Positions 33,360 to 44,688 of a stretch of 64,000 nt of DNA are shown here, one piece after another. Position 1 is the first letter of the stretch, and the number at the start of each line of letters is the position of its first letter. The notes under the pieces were generated by a model. It saw only the letters and a list, made by a program, of their open reading frames with translations, was not told the origin of the DNA and did no database searches. The position numbers and the translations under genes are program-made. Source of the DNA: Rhizopus arrhizus (taxonomy: Eukaryota; Mucoromycota; Mucoromycetes; Mucorales; Rhizopodaceae); assembly GCA_024220505.1 (NCBI GenBank), contig JAKZZE010000002.1, forward strand, positions 2,232,001-2,296,000. The letters run 5' to 3'.

Positions 33360-33990
33360 TTCTTTTAGATAGCCTTCCATCCACGTATCCTAGAGTTAGA
33401 AAAACTTCCTGGAACACATTTTGACACGCCTCACTTCCTCATCCAGCACATACCATTCTATGGAGGCTCTATCATTCAAAGCTTCCTTCATGCTCTCGTC
33501 TGCATAAAATCATGTCCAGATATATCACTGATGAAAGATGCATGATGTGTGGCGCAATCGAAACAGATGGATACTTTTTGTGGTCCTGCCCAGTTAAACG
33601 ATCTATATGAGACACATTGGCGCAACGATTTCATGACCAACTGTCAATATTATCTTTTGATCAAATAAACCAACCACTCCAAACAACAGCCAAAACACTT
33701 TCGCATTGGAATCTTGACACCTTTCATGTAATTGCATGTGGAGTCCTGAGTTTATGGAGATTACACTGAAAATATATTTCTGAAGATATACCTTTTTGGC
33801 CAAATGAGGCAACAGCAAGAGCCACAGCACTACTTCGATGGATCCGCAATGAAAAGTTACATCGTCAAGAAATGTAGAAATATTACAATTTATTATATTA
33901 ATAGTTATTTTATTGTTGTAATTTCCCCTATGTTGTAACAGTGCTCGTCTGGAGACGGCACTAGCATAAAATTCTCACATACAAAAAAAA
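33360..33990 (+). pseudogene. decayed LINE ORF2 C-terminus and 3' end
   Basis: Around 33533-33877 one frame reads like the last part of a LINE ORF2: CMMCGAIETDGYFLWSCPVK (CCHC motif), then SLWRLH and LLRWIRNEKLHRQEM before a TAG at 33875. It carries two in-frame TGA codons, at 33608 and 33767. Both align with tryptophans of the intact ORF2 at 27884-31969 (PVKLAVW and WRAHW). Upstream of 33540 similarity continues only after a frame change. The 3' flank has a stem-loop (33941-33961, GTGC...GCAC) and ends in A8. The copy is from a different, diverged LINE lineage. Confidence 0.75.
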
Positions 33991-34806
33991 GTGCTATATG
34001 TTTTTGGTTTGTTGATTATGCCTTTATTTAATCTCGAAAATCCAATAATTTTTTTTTCAGCGAACGTTTATCTCAACATGCAATAATTATTTGTGTTTGA
34101 TCAAGTATTCTTGTTAAATAGTGCTACAGAGTTTTATTCCATAGACCTTTTTGCTTCTCTTTTCCTTATGCTATTTTTATAAATTGCTTTTCTTGATTCC
34201 CTGTTCACCGATTTACGATTGCATTGACAATTTCATTCTTTATAATTGTATAATCCAACGACATAAAAGAGAATATAATAATGATAAGAATATTAAAAAC
34301 TCGTATATTTTAATTAAATGTCTATAACTTTTTATAATTCATACAGATTTAGATAGAAAGCTATGGAAAATTGCAGAAAATAATAATAGTAATTTATTCC
34401 TCGTTTTTGTCTTCTATCTTTCAAAACATATCATAGTATTCACCCAAAAGTAATAAAGCATCATTAATCATTTCTATATAAAATGTACACCAGTGTTATA
34501 GCCTTATGGTCTAATAAATATAAACATGATCAATGCATTAAAAACTGTACACAGAACCTCATACTTTTTTTATACGAAAACAAATAGCGACAACGTCCAA
34601 GTAAAACAATTTTGAGTAATTGTTATTTATTTTTGAAACCTGAGCAGACAAGAAGATTGTGTGAATTATGCAAGTATGTTTATTTTCTGTGTGAATATTC
34701 TTTTGATTGGTTAAATCATCCTCCCTTCATTTTAAAAATTAAAGTATAAACTGAAATCGATAGTCTTTGCGTCATCTTCTTTCTTTTCTCTATTTACTTT
34801 AAAGCA
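33991..34806. other. intergenic, upstream of cytochrome P450
   Basis: AT-rich sequence. The last 100 bases before 34807 are pyrimidine-rich and probably contain the P450 core promoter and leader. Nothing else is recognised. Confidence 0.45.
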
Positions 34807-36885
34807 ATGGACGTTTTAATCAAAAAGTATAATGCAACCTTTCATAGCATAATTCCCTTGCTTCAAAAGAGGTCAAAAGCTTCTTATATTGCTGCTCTCA
34901 TCTTTTTAATTGTTCTCAAGCAAATTTATTCCTTCTTTCGAGTACCTAAATACTTTCGTCACCTACCTTGTGTGTCTTATTTTGCTATGGCCAAATCATT
35001 TTTAAAAAGTGAACCACCCTATATCCGTCTCAAAAAGATCACTCGACCTGCTATCGAAGAGGGTAGAGGATTTTACGTTGTAAGATAGTATAGAGTCTCT
35101 ATTCTTTTTTTCCAATTGTATTTGTAGAGTAAAGTACCTTTTGGTTGGGCTCTTTATGTTGCGGACCCAGTGGTTGCAAAACAAATTTTGTTGAAATCAG
35201 GTTTATAAAAGAAAAAAAAAAGCTTTACTATAAGCTTACTTATCCAATTTTTTTTAAGACATTTTTCCTAAATCAATTCAGCGAATAGAAACTTTAGGAA
35301 AGAATAGCCCACTTTTTAAGTATTTCGGTTTTGATAACGTTGTATTATCAAATGGAGAGCAATGGAAGAATCAAAGAAGGGTAATAAGAAAGAAAGAAAA
35401 GAAAAATGTTGTATTTTAATTTATCAAAATAGATAATGAATCCAGTCTTTCATCGCGCAATGCCTATAAAAACAATGGCTCGTGTAATTCCTTCACTTTT
35501 CTCGGTTATTGAAGATACGAACGGTAGAATTCCTATAAGTTTAAGGATGAAGGATTTTACCCTCGATGTACTCGGACTCGCTATTTTTGGTACGTCTTTA
35601 CATACGAAAAAGATGCGACGTTTTCTTTATTGAATAACTTGGTTAGATTTTGACTTTAAAGCTCTTAAAGGCGATCCAGAAAATTGGACTTCCACTTACA
35701 CACAATTGACAGAGGCCTTATTTGATCCTATTATAAATGTGTTTGCTTCAATGGAAGATTTGTTGGTATATGTGGTGCCCAAAAGAAGAAGAGCTGCTAA
35801 GGCTGTCGTAAAGTTAAACGAAAAGTTTGATCAATTAGTAAGAATGAAACGTCAAGAACTTCAAAATGGACGTTTCAGTAATAAGCCTGATAATGAAAAA
35901 GATTTGCTTACTTTGATGTTGGAAGCTGAATTACAAGGTGAAGCTTTGGAAACGAGTGAGCAATTACGAGTAATACACTGACATAGAAGAAAGATAAACC
36001 TTTACTAATCCTTCTAATATAGCATAATATTGCAGTGTTCTTCTTGGCTGGTAAATATATATAAATATATATCATATTCTAAAGCTGACGAAATTAATTT
36101 TAGGTCATGAAACGACTGCTCATAGTTTATCATTTTGCCTCTACCACATTGCCAAAGATAAGGTATTTTTTTTTTTTTTTAAAAAAAAAAAGAGGAAATG
36201 CTCTTTCTCTTTATTCATCTTGTATGTTTATATTGTAGCATATACAGCAAAAGTTAAGGGAAGAGATCATTAGCATCCTTGGTGATAATCATATGGATGT
36301 CGAGCCTACACTTGAACAGTTAAAACAGATGAGGTACTTAAACATGGTCATTAAAGAGGTACATGAAAACAATGTATCACATAAATATAAGGTGATTTAG
36401 CTTAAAATGAATAGAACCTTCGACTCAATGGGCCTCTTGACTTATTGCCTTCGCGTAAAGCAGCCAAAGATACATATTTGAAAGATATCTTTGTTTCAGC
36501 AGGCACAGAAGTTGTCATTGACGCATGTGCTATTCACCGAGATCCAAAAAATTGGAAAGATCCTGATGACTTTGTGCCCGAAAGATTTGGTGAGGGTGGA
36601 GGACAAGAGGATCATGAAGGTTTAACTTGGGTTCCATTTGGAAACGGATCTAGACAATGTCTTGGAATGAACTTTAGCTTAATGGAACAAAGACTCGTTT
36701 TGACAATGTTGTGTAAGTCCCTCTTTTTTGTTTTATTTGATTTGAAACCAAACATTTCCTTTGTAGTAAGAAAGTATGAAATCGATGTACCAAAGGATTC
36801 AATTCATTATGATTGTATCAAGTATGAGAAACCACTTTCTATTGCTCCTAATTCATTGGAATTGACATTCACAAAACGTTATTAA
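34807..36885 (+). CDS. cytochrome P450 monooxygenase, microsomal type
   Basis: This is a heme-thiolate monooxygenase; the substrate is unknown. Ten exons are inferred: 34807-35079, 35128-35200, 35259-35380, 35433-35589, 35647-35969, 36023-36050, 36104-36162, 36239-36358, 36415-36712 and 36767-36885, giving 523 residues in phase. An N-terminal hydrophobic anchor (ASYIAALIFLIVLKQIYSFF) implies ER attachment. The I helix has FFLAGHETTAHS (A325-G-x-E-T329), the K helix ENLR (E385 to R388), then FVPERF and the heme loop FGNGSRQCLG with ligand Cys467. Overall similarity is to CYP4/CYP52-like or related fungal fatty-acid or alkane hydroxylases, but the subfamily cannot be settled by eye. Confidence 0.95.
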
Positions 36886-37512
36886 CTTTTTCTTTTTATA
36901 CTTTATCGAATAAAACCGCATAAGTAACTTATTTCAATACCTGAAAAAAATAAGGATAGGAAAAAAATCGTGCCCTTTATGTCTTTTACTAACAAAAAAA
37001 AAAAGACTTAAAGCACATCCTTTTCCCATTACATATTAATAGTGCACTCTTTAAACACCTTCTACCTGATCTTGTTTAAAACCTAATTTTTAATCAATGT
37101 CGTCCAATTCTTTTGGTTCAAGAAACCACCTTTTGCAAAATGTAAAGAGAAATCAAGTAGGATGTGGTATCCCCACCTCAACCAAACAATCCTAGGAGTC
37201 CAAAGTTCTTCATGTTATTTTGATTAAACGAGAGCATACGATTGAACTTTTTTCTCACTATTTGCTGTATCACTTCTTTCATATAAGATATGTTTCCATC
37301 ATTCAATTCATGTACAAGATATATAAAAAAAAGTATAAAAATGGTTGTAGGTTTTTATAAAGCCTTCTCAAATGCGTTGTTAAAATCCTTTGTGTAGAGA
37401 GAAACTGATTTTATTCTATTAAATATGATACACTTCAAATATGTTACAATTGTCTGCTTAATCTTGCTAAATGGTAGTTGATTGTATTTGTATGCTTTGT
37501 TTTGGTTGCCTA
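36886..37512. other. intergenic between convergent P450 and mS37 genes
   Basis: It holds both 3' flanks. A 32-codon frame starting at 37097 has no recognisable content. No RNA gene is seen. Confidence 0.4.
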
Positions 37513-37737
37513 TTAAGAAAAAAAAAATTCTTTAATAAATCCTCTCCTTCCTGTCTTTTGAGATGCACAACTTACAGGCTTTTGCATACAGTTGGTTAAA
37601 GATTGAGCAACGGCTGTACAGCGACTGTCATTAACACCAGCTGTTGCCCAACATTCGAACAAAGCACCCATTTCAACAATACAAGGGCTTGCTTCAAGCA
37701 TCTTTTTGGGTCTAACCTTGAGTTGCTTCAATTTCAT
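37513..37737 (-). CDS. CHCH-domain protein, probably mitochondrial ribosomal small-subunit protein mS37 (Mrp10-like)
   Basis: A single-exon frame of 74 residues from the ATG at 37737. It opens with MKLKQLKVRPKKMLEASPC and then has a CHCH fold: CIVEMGALFECW (CX9C) and CTAVAQSLTNC (CX9C). The basic lead-in, the first CX9C with Trp after it, and the GVNDSRC link resemble fungal Mrp10/mS37, imported by the Mia40 pathway. A third and fourth Cys pair is incomplete (one Cys in KPVSCASQ). The short Phe-rich C-terminus could reflect a missed intron. Another twin-CX9C protein is possible. Confidence 0.72.
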   Translation of the reverse strand: MKLKQLKVRPKKMLEASPCIVEMGALFECWATAGVNDSRCTAVAQSLTNCMQKPVSCASQKTGRRGFIKEFFFS

Positions 37738-37872
37738 TTCAGTTGTGTTAAAGAGAAGGAAAGAAGGAAGGGGGGCTGTCACTAAAAAAAAAAAATGTAA
37801 AGTCACTTGGCTTATGATTGGTCGAAAAAAATGAATTTTTATTGGGTTGCTTCCAGGCAGAAGTGAGATGGA

Positions 37873-38690
37873 TTAAAGTGACCTCTTTTTAGAAGGATAA
37901 GGAACGTGAAAGATGAGGTGAAGGGTGTTTTTGACTAATAGGATTGGGTTCCTTGTCTTTGTTTTCTTAAACCATGGATGACACAAGAGATTGTCAAATG
38001 ATATTCGGGATGCTTGAGGTGCCATCATTCGTTCAATCAAATCTCGAGCTTCTATATTGATTTCTTTAGTTGAATCCATAGATATCATGCTTTACCTGAA
38101 GATAAACTAAGAGGAATAGTGTACTCTAACTGAATCATTTTATCAAATAACGCTTGATGAGATAAACCTATTTCATTAAATGGATACCTTCCAATCAGCA
38201 GACAATAGAATATAATGCCCAATGACCACACATTGACTGATTTCGCATGATATTCAGTGTTCTCTATTAGCTCGGGGGCAATGTATTGCAGCCTTCCACC
38301 GAATTCTAAGAAATCTTTATGTAATCCGTCATGTCTCGAAATCAATCGAATGCCTTCTAGCTTGCCTTGTTCATTTAAGAATAGTTGCATTTCCTTGGGT
38401 GGCTCAAGTGAATTGCATGATTCATCAGCTGCTTTTATCCAGTCCATAAATACGCGTCTGCACTTGGATTCTTTTAAGCCAGTTTTTTTGAAGGAGGGTT
38501 CAGGAGGATGATCTGTCACTGGCCAATCACAAATAGGAATGAATTCAATTGCGCTTGTACCTCTTGCGTGCTTTGCATTGTCAGTTCTAAAGAAAATAAA
38601 ACGCTAATTTTCTTTTTTTACCTTTTTATTCAATGATGAAAAAAAGGATCGAATTGGTTTTTGATTTGGTTCATGCGGTTTCAGTAGCAT
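37873..38690 (-). CDS. pseudokinase, C-lobe of a Ser/Thr kinase with lost catalytic motifs
   Basis: Exons (complement) 38622-38690, 38096-38570 and 37873-38051 give 240 residues in phase. The C-lobe is clear: GGRLQYIAPELIENTEYHAK (activation segment end and APE), VNVWSLGIIFYCLLIGRYPF (with Asn where kinases have the DxWSLG Asp), then EARDLIERMMAP, RISFDNLL and HPWF. Where HRDLKxEN and DFG should be, the sequence reads EPPKEMQLFLNEQGKLE and IRLISR, so catalytic Asp and metal-binding Asp are missing. No glycine loop or Val-Ala-x-Lys is visible in the short N-terminus. A scaffold or regulatory role, or gene decay, are both possible. The start is uncertain. Confidence 0.68.
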
Positions 38691-39856
38691 GTCCTTTAAT
38701 TGTGTGTTTTTCCTACTCTTGTTATGTGATACATTGAAAGGCATGATTTAAAAAAGGGGGGAGGGTGGGAAGGAAGAAGGCAGCTTTTGTAAGTCAATAA
38801 GCAAACAAAAAAAAAAAAAGCAGTGTCAAAAAAAAAAAAGATCTTACAGAAAAGAAAAAGGTCTTTTGTGTTTGTGTTACTTGATTTATGCCCTTTTAGA
38901 TAAAAAGCTTGAATGAGTCTTATTCTTAAAAGAAACCTTGTTTTCTAATGCAAAAACATTAAACTTGCTTTTTATTTTTTTATTGCTTAAACAATATGTT
39001 AAATTTCCCAATGAAACATACGCTTTTTACGCTTTCCTAAAGCTGAGCATTATTAATTAAAAAAAAAACTTATATTCAAATAGCTTATGTTTATTCTCTT
39101 TCATATAAAAGGAATTTAGTGACCACTGCCTACAATAAACTGTTGATTTTTTGATAAAAGTATCATCTTTATTTCCATTAATCCACTGATAAAGTAAAGA
39201 TATTGCTTACATAAATCATACATGACATCACCAACATAAGAAGAAATCGAATCCTGCCTTTGATAAATTCCTTGAGCCACGGTACGGATTTAAGATATAA
39301 AAAACAAGTGTGGGCTTTGATCTTTGTCCGACGTTGATCGAAGTAATGTGTCACCTTTAGGCACTTTCTTTTTATGCTGATCCAGGCTACTTTATATTGA
39401 ATGATTCAATTAGGCTTCTGTTTTTTTTTTCAAATTTTCTACATAACATGAACATCTATTCATCCAATGCGCCCATTCCGTCTTTTATGCATTTATTCCT
39501 TCTGTTTTCTTTCTCTGGGAGGTGATGACATAAAAGGGGGAGGCTTGGGCCGGCACCTTCAAAATGTATCACAAGAAAGTTTGTTATTCACTGGAATACT
39601 TGAGATTGACGCTTTCATCAACTCTGTATATCTTTTTTACCCCTTTCAAATCATCAAATGCCTTGTATGAACATGAAGGCTTGAACGCAATGACACATGT
39701 AGACCACCCCTACTTACACCCCATTTAACATCCCAGGTGCAGAATCAAACCCCCTCGCAAATAAAGTTTTCCCCTTTTATTTGTATCAATAAGTAAGAAA
39801 ATGAATGACATGTCACTTTGTTGATTAAACTGAATTTATTATAGTCTGAACTAAAA
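38691..39856. other. long intergenic region upstream of Qcr8
   Basis: The frame at 39467-39670 (plus) has no family features. The AGTGACCAC at 39118 matches the array core over nine bases only and lacks the flanking boxes. The last 150 bases should hold the Qcr8 promoter. No kinase N-lobe was found upstream of the pseudokinase. Confidence 0.45.
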
Positions 39857-40186
39857 ATGGGTGGAGCTGCTGCAAAGACTTATATGGGATGGTGGGGTGC
39901 TATGGGTGGACCCACTCAAAGAGTAAGAAAGAAACAGTCAAATGAAATAGACAATTGATGCTATCGATAGGGTGTCACTACTTATATTTTGTCTCCTTTT
40001 GAGCAAAAACCTTTTGCTGGTGCTGCTCATGCTGCTGTCTTCAACACGGCTCGTCGTGTCGCTTCTCAAGTTCCTTATGTTGGTGTTGCCTTTGGTCTTG
40101 GTTACTACATTTACACCTCTGCCAAGTCCAGACATGCTTACCTTTTGTCTAAGGCTGGTCATGCTGCTGAAGGAGGTGATCACTAA
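39857..40186 (+). CDS. QCR8: ubiquinol-cytochrome c reductase subunit 8 (complex III)
   Basis: Two exons (39857-39922 and 39971-40186) encode 93 residues, the normal size. The first exon, MGGAAAKTYMGWWGAMGGP, is the hallmark N-terminus of Qcr8. The second continues TQR-GVTTYILSPFEQKPFAG and has one transmembrane helix (VPYVGVAFGLGYYIYTSA) followed by a short matrix/intermembrane tail. The protein is an accessory subunit next to cytochrome b in the inner mitochondrial membrane, needed for assembly and quinone-site stability. Confidence 0.93.
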
Positions 40187-40893
40187 AAAGTTGACATTGA
40201 AAGAACAAATAAAATTTGGTTAGATTATTGTTTTAGATTAAAGCAAGTTTTTTTTAAGAAAAAAAGTTTTAGAAAACCACTTGCAATGTAAAAAAAGAAA
40301 AAGAAAAAGAATTGTTGGATAAAGCGAAAAAAGAGTGCACTCTATGTTCTGACAAGCTTCATGAGCTAGAAAGACTTGCGATATAATACAAGATAAGGAT
40401 ACAATGAGGTTTATTCATGATTTATAAAACATTCAACAACTAGACCTTATGTTAATAAACATAGATATCATTGGATTTACCAGTGAGACTTTGACCTTTT
40501 ATTGAAAAAGGATAAACCCCTTATACATTATTAAATGTGGGGTAATTGACCTATTTTAATAATGGACATGTTTGTGTACTGATATGGAAAAAAAAAGAAG
40601 GCTTTTTAACCTAGAATATGTGGAGATCGATTATTGATGCTGTCCAGTGATTCAAGGAAGAACAAACTCTAGTTGGGATTATTATTTAGGGACAAGTGAA
40701 ACCTCTGAGATATCATCCTTACTGTTGTGAGGTATCGTGTGACCTTCTTAAGATTAGCTTGAACGCTACATTTGAAAGACAAATTTGATGCTAACAACCA
40801 ATACTTTTAAATAAGACGCGCTGAGTCGTTTATGCGTTCTCTTTTCGCTTTAAAAAAAAAATAAAAAACATTTTTTTTCCGACTCTTCTTTAA
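40187..40893. other. intergenic between Qcr8 and coiled-coil gene
   Basis: AT-rich, with short A-runs. No coding or RNA feature is recognised. Confidence 0.4.
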
Positions 40894-42262
40894 ATGTCGT
40901 CCAGTAGATTAGAACATGTGGAAAGATTAGAGAACCGTGAAAAATCAGAAAATGAAGAACCTTGGCAAGAACCTTATGATTTAAGAGAGAACTTGACTGG
41001 TTCAGTGATATGTTTAGATAAAACACTAAATACAGTAATGTACAGCTCTCTATTAGTTGTCTTTTTTGTTTTAATGATTCACAATAGCTGAGAAATATAA
41101 ATTCAACACTTGGATCGACCATTGATCATTTCAAGGGACAATCCAAATTAACCAGATATACCAGAGTAAAACATTTCAACGATTTGCTTGCTTTCCTCCT
41201 TTATATCTCACACACACAATTGATAGCATTCAGAGCTTTTTATGCAAACCGATGTCGATTCTGCCCATCAAGCCATTGCACCCAATATTCAAGAAGAAAT
41301 TGAAAGACAACTGTCTGTTGTCCGACTGTATATGATGAAACAAGAAGATGAGCAGGAACATTTTAAAGTTCAAATACAAAGACAACGATCACTCAAGAAA
41401 GAGCTGGAGGCTGAATTGGAGCAGGCGATTGAAAAGAACAAGAAAAGAGAAGAACAGCAGGCATCATCACAACAGTCTTTTAGTGAATCTGTGGATCTTC
41501 AAAAGAAAAACAAGCGTACACAAGAACAGATGGAGGAAATCGAACGGCTGTGCGTGAAAGAAGAAAGGGAAGTGGAGGAAATCGAATTGGCGATTGCCGA
41601 ATTACAGGCCAACCGGATGCGTGTCACGTTGGGTCAAGGTCAAGATGCTAGGAGGAAATACGAGTTGCAAAGTGAATTGGACAGATTGGAGGATCAGTTG
41701 GCTGGGTTGAAAGAGAAAGAGGAGGCAGTGAAAAGAGTGCAGGAAACAGCAAACGAGCTATCATCGGATAGCACGATCACTCTAGGTTCAGTCTCGCAAT
41801 ACAAAGGCCAGTTGGCATTGATTGAGGATGCTATCATGAAGCTGCAGAAAATCAATCCGACTACCTCTACTTTGGTAGATTGTGAAAGAGTATGTAGTGA
41901 GTATTTGAAATCTCTTGAGGCAGAGAAGTTGTCCACTGGGTCAAAGGATGAGAAAAATGTGAAAACATTCTGGATTGGACAGATTAAAAAGTTATGCAAA
42001 ACATTATTTAAACATGGAAAGACGATGGGTAGAGTGCTAGAGTTGATATTTTCAAGCGAGGATAAAAAATTATCAATGGAAGATGTACAAAATGTTTGTA
42101 TAAGCTTTTTTTAAAAAAAAAAAGAAAAAGAACTGATTGATCATTTAGGAATTTCCATCTAAAACTGAGAGAAGACATCATCTATCGGATGTTGTGGATC
42201 TCTTGATAAAATTAGACATATTGAAAATTAAAGAAAATTTCTTGATTTTGCAAGATGAATAA
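40894..42262 (+). CDS. coiled-coil protein with Spc19-like N-terminus and winged-helix-like C-terminus
   Basis: Four exons (40894-41034, 41088-41165, 41236-42093 and 42149-42262) give 396 residues in phase. Residues about 30-100 (LTGSVICLDKTLNTL, STLGSTIDHF, then TDVDSAHQAIAPNIQEEIE) recall the DASH/Dam1 complex subunit Spc19, which couples kinetochores to microtubules. Residues 105-260 are a long charged coiled coil. The C-terminus (KKLSMEDVQNEFPSKTERRH, then LSDVVDLLIKLDILKIKENF) has the helix and wing pattern of a winged-helix domain. Spc19 is normally only about 100-165 residues, so this is either a lineage-specific long form or an unrelated coiled-coil protein. The gene model is firmer than the function. 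Confidence 0.7.
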
Positions 42263-42770
42263 GGTATCTAATCATGAATTGCTTCAATTATGAATAAAAG
42301 CAACACATAATTTCAATATAATTAAATGGTTGAACGTTTTTTTTTTCTTCCTAGCGATTTAATATAATTCCATTGTATAAATCAAAAAAGAGGATGCAAA
42401 ATACAAAAGAAGAAGCTTGCTTTTATGTAATCCACATACTATATTGAAAGGCACGAACGATGTTATGGTGCAGTGAATATGGCCCAAGCTTAATCATCGT
42501 CAATTGACTTCATTTTCCTTCTCAAAAGATGATGTATGCCACTAAACAATATATATAAAACAATCATAAAGAGGGAAAGAGAGGTTTACTGAATCAATCA
42601 CGTTAAATTGAGTATCAAATCGAATTCTTCTTTCATCATCTTCATGTTTGCATGAAATGATGGTAAGAAAAGAAGGTGATTATTTAATAATAAAACAGAG
42701 TAAATTTTAGAAATAAAAATCAAGTCTTTACAATTATATGATAAAAAGACAAAAGAAAGTAGTCCTAAGC

Positions 42771-42774
<4 letters not shown>

Positions 42775-42832
<58 letters not shown>
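42775..42832. repeat. A58 homopolymer
   Basis: An uninterrupted run of 58 As is far longer than other runs in the window (mostly 8-25). No coding sequence or target duplication flanks it, so it is not evidently a retroposon tail. Confidence 0.9.
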
Positions 42833-42833
<1 letters not shown>

Positions 42834-43553
42834 CAGGAAAAAAGATGAAGTTTAGTTTGGTCTAACCGAGGTGGGAAAATAGACGGGTTCAACAGGCACA
42901 AAAGAGAATCAAGGTTGAGTGAGGAGAGGGAGGATGGATTCGTCTTTTGGTCGGGACAAAGTACGATCAAGAGCTTCAAAGGAGACAGCTCCACTGGCTG
43001 AGGCAGCCTTTTGTTTTACAAGTGAAAAAGGCGGAGACCCATCAGCAAAAAAGGGGGGAGGTGATGGTTGTCATCGTATGAGATGTTGAATAGGTTCATA
43101 TCAGACGATGACTTTATTTTTGTGCACTTGGAGCATGTTTACAATCAGATAGTCTATAGTATGATAAACAAGCAGTGATCCAAACAGCTCAGAAAGAGGA
43201 TCGAATCCATCAGGTTGTCACTATTACCTGCTAAATAAAAGTTTCATGAAAGAAACCATCTACTTGAATTTTAGACATAGTGGCTATCTCATTCAGATCT
43301 CTGCTGCTACTTTTTTTTATTCATGATTGACATCCCTCAGTGGACATCATTTATAAGCTTAAAGAAAGTCACAAAGGCTGAGTTTAACTCTCCTCCACTG
43401 TTCAACCTTTTCTTATCTTGATCCATGACGCAAGGTGAGGTAAAAGATCAAAGTGTAACCATGCAACACAAAGAGAATGATTAAATATTGATTGAATATG
43501 AACCATGACATATAAACTTGTATGAATCATAACAAAGATAGATGTGGTATACA

Positions 43554-43556
<3 letters not shown>

Positions 43557-43594
<38 letters not shown>
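43557..43594. repeat. (GA)n microsatellite
   Basis: About 19 GA units, upstream of the PAPS reductase gene. Confidence 0.9.
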
Positions 43595-43597
<3 letters not shown>

Positions 43598-43866
43598 AGC
43601 TGAATAATCAAGAATCTCTTTTTTTTTTACACTTTATAATTTCTCAACAGGGGATTCGATAGAGTCTAGTTGACGAGGATATTTTTATGAATTTCGCCAT
43701 TTCACTTTAATTCGATTGGTTGAAAATGTCATCTCAGTGTAAAGTTTTAATTATTATTATCTTTACCACCTAATCAAAAGAGTGAAAGAAAATGATGCTA
43801 TAAAACTCAATCGAACCTCTCACTTTTTTTTTTTTTCCTTCTTTTTATTAATAAAAAAACAAAACC

Positions 43867-44688
43867 ATGCCTTCATCTACACTTCAAAGTAAAATACAAT
43901 CCAGCAGTGATTTGAGTCCCGAACGATTAAGACAGTTGAATGAATATCTTTCAACATTAGAACCTCAACAGATCTTGGAATGGGCCTTGGATGCCTTACC
44001 CAATCTTTATCAGACCACCGCATTTGGTTTGACGGGACTGGCTACCTTGGACATGATTAACAAGATCAGTGTGGATCGTAGTGAAAGCCACAAGGTACCC
44101 CTTATCTTCTTGGACACCTTGTATCATTTCAAGGAAACATTAGACCTCGCCAGCCGTTGTCAAGAGACCTATCATGTCCCACTCAAGGTCTATAAGCCAA
44201 TGAATGTCAGCACAGCAGCTCAATTCGAACAAGAGTACGGTTCAAGACTGTGGGAGACAGATGAAGATGCCTATGATTATCTTGTCAAGGTCGAACCTGC
44301 TCGTCGTGCGTATGAAGAACTGAAGGTGCAGTCGATCATCACCGGTCGTCGCCGCAGTCAAAAGGGAGACCGTGAGACGATTCCGATCTTGGAAGTGGAT
44401 TCGACTGGTCTCATCAAATTGAATCCTTTGGCCTACTGGGACTTTCAGCAGGTCTGGACTTATATTCGTGCGAATGAGGTACCTTACAATGCCTTGGTCG
44501 ATCAAGGTTATCGTTCGATTGGTGATTGGCATTCGACCAAGGCACCTTTGGAGGCTGATAACGAACGATCGGGTCGTTGGTCTGGAAAACAAAAGACAGA
44601 ATGTGGTCTTCATAAAGATTATTTCAAGATGCGTGCTGCCTTCATGGCCTCTAAAAAGAAGAGAGAAGCTCAACAGGTCACTGCTTAA
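43867..44688 (+). CDS. MET16: phosphoadenosine phosphosulfate (PAPS) reductase
   Basis: It reduces PAPS to sulfite with thioredoxin in assimilatory sulfate reduction, feeding methionine and cysteine synthesis. A single exon encodes 273 residues, close to yeast Met16. The adenine-nucleotide alpha-hydrolase fold shows AFGLTGLATLDM (SGG/STG-like loop), IFLDTLYHFKETLDLA, IITGRRRSQKGDR and LNPLAYWDFQQVW. The catalytic cysteine lies in the C-terminal KTECGLH (about Cys246). There are no CC...CC iron-sulfur motifs, so it uses PAPS rather than APS. Confidence 0.97.
   Translation: MPSSTLQSKIQSSSDLSPERLRQLNEYLSTLEPQQILEWALDALPNLYQTTAFGLTGLATLDMINKISVDRSESHKVPLIFLDTLYHFKETLDLASRCQETYHVPLKVYKPMNVSTAAQFEQEYGSRLWETDEDAYDYLVKVEPARRAYEELKVQSIITGRRRSQKGDRETIPILEVDSTGLIKLNPLAYWDFQQVWTYIRANEVPYNALVDQGYRSIGDWHSTKAPLEADNERSGRWSGKQKTECGLHKDYFKMRAAFMASKKKREAQQVTA

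Larger units (their letters stand above)
42263..43866. other. intergenic, upstream of PAPS reductase
   Basis: It contains a 58-base A homopolymer (42775-42832) and a GA microsatellite (43557-43594). Minus-strand open frames here are produced by these tracts. The last 60 bases before the PAPS reductase start are pyrimidine-rich. Confidence 0.5.

Noticed and set aside
37097..37195. 32-codon frame after the P450 gene
   Set aside because: Too short, no recognisable motif, and no clear splice partner.
39115..39130. AGTGACCAC resembling the array core
   Set aside because: Only nine bases match and none of the flanking monomer boxes are present; chance similarity.
42734..42994. Minus-strand frame with a long Phe tract
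   Set aside because: Created by translation of the A58 homopolymer.
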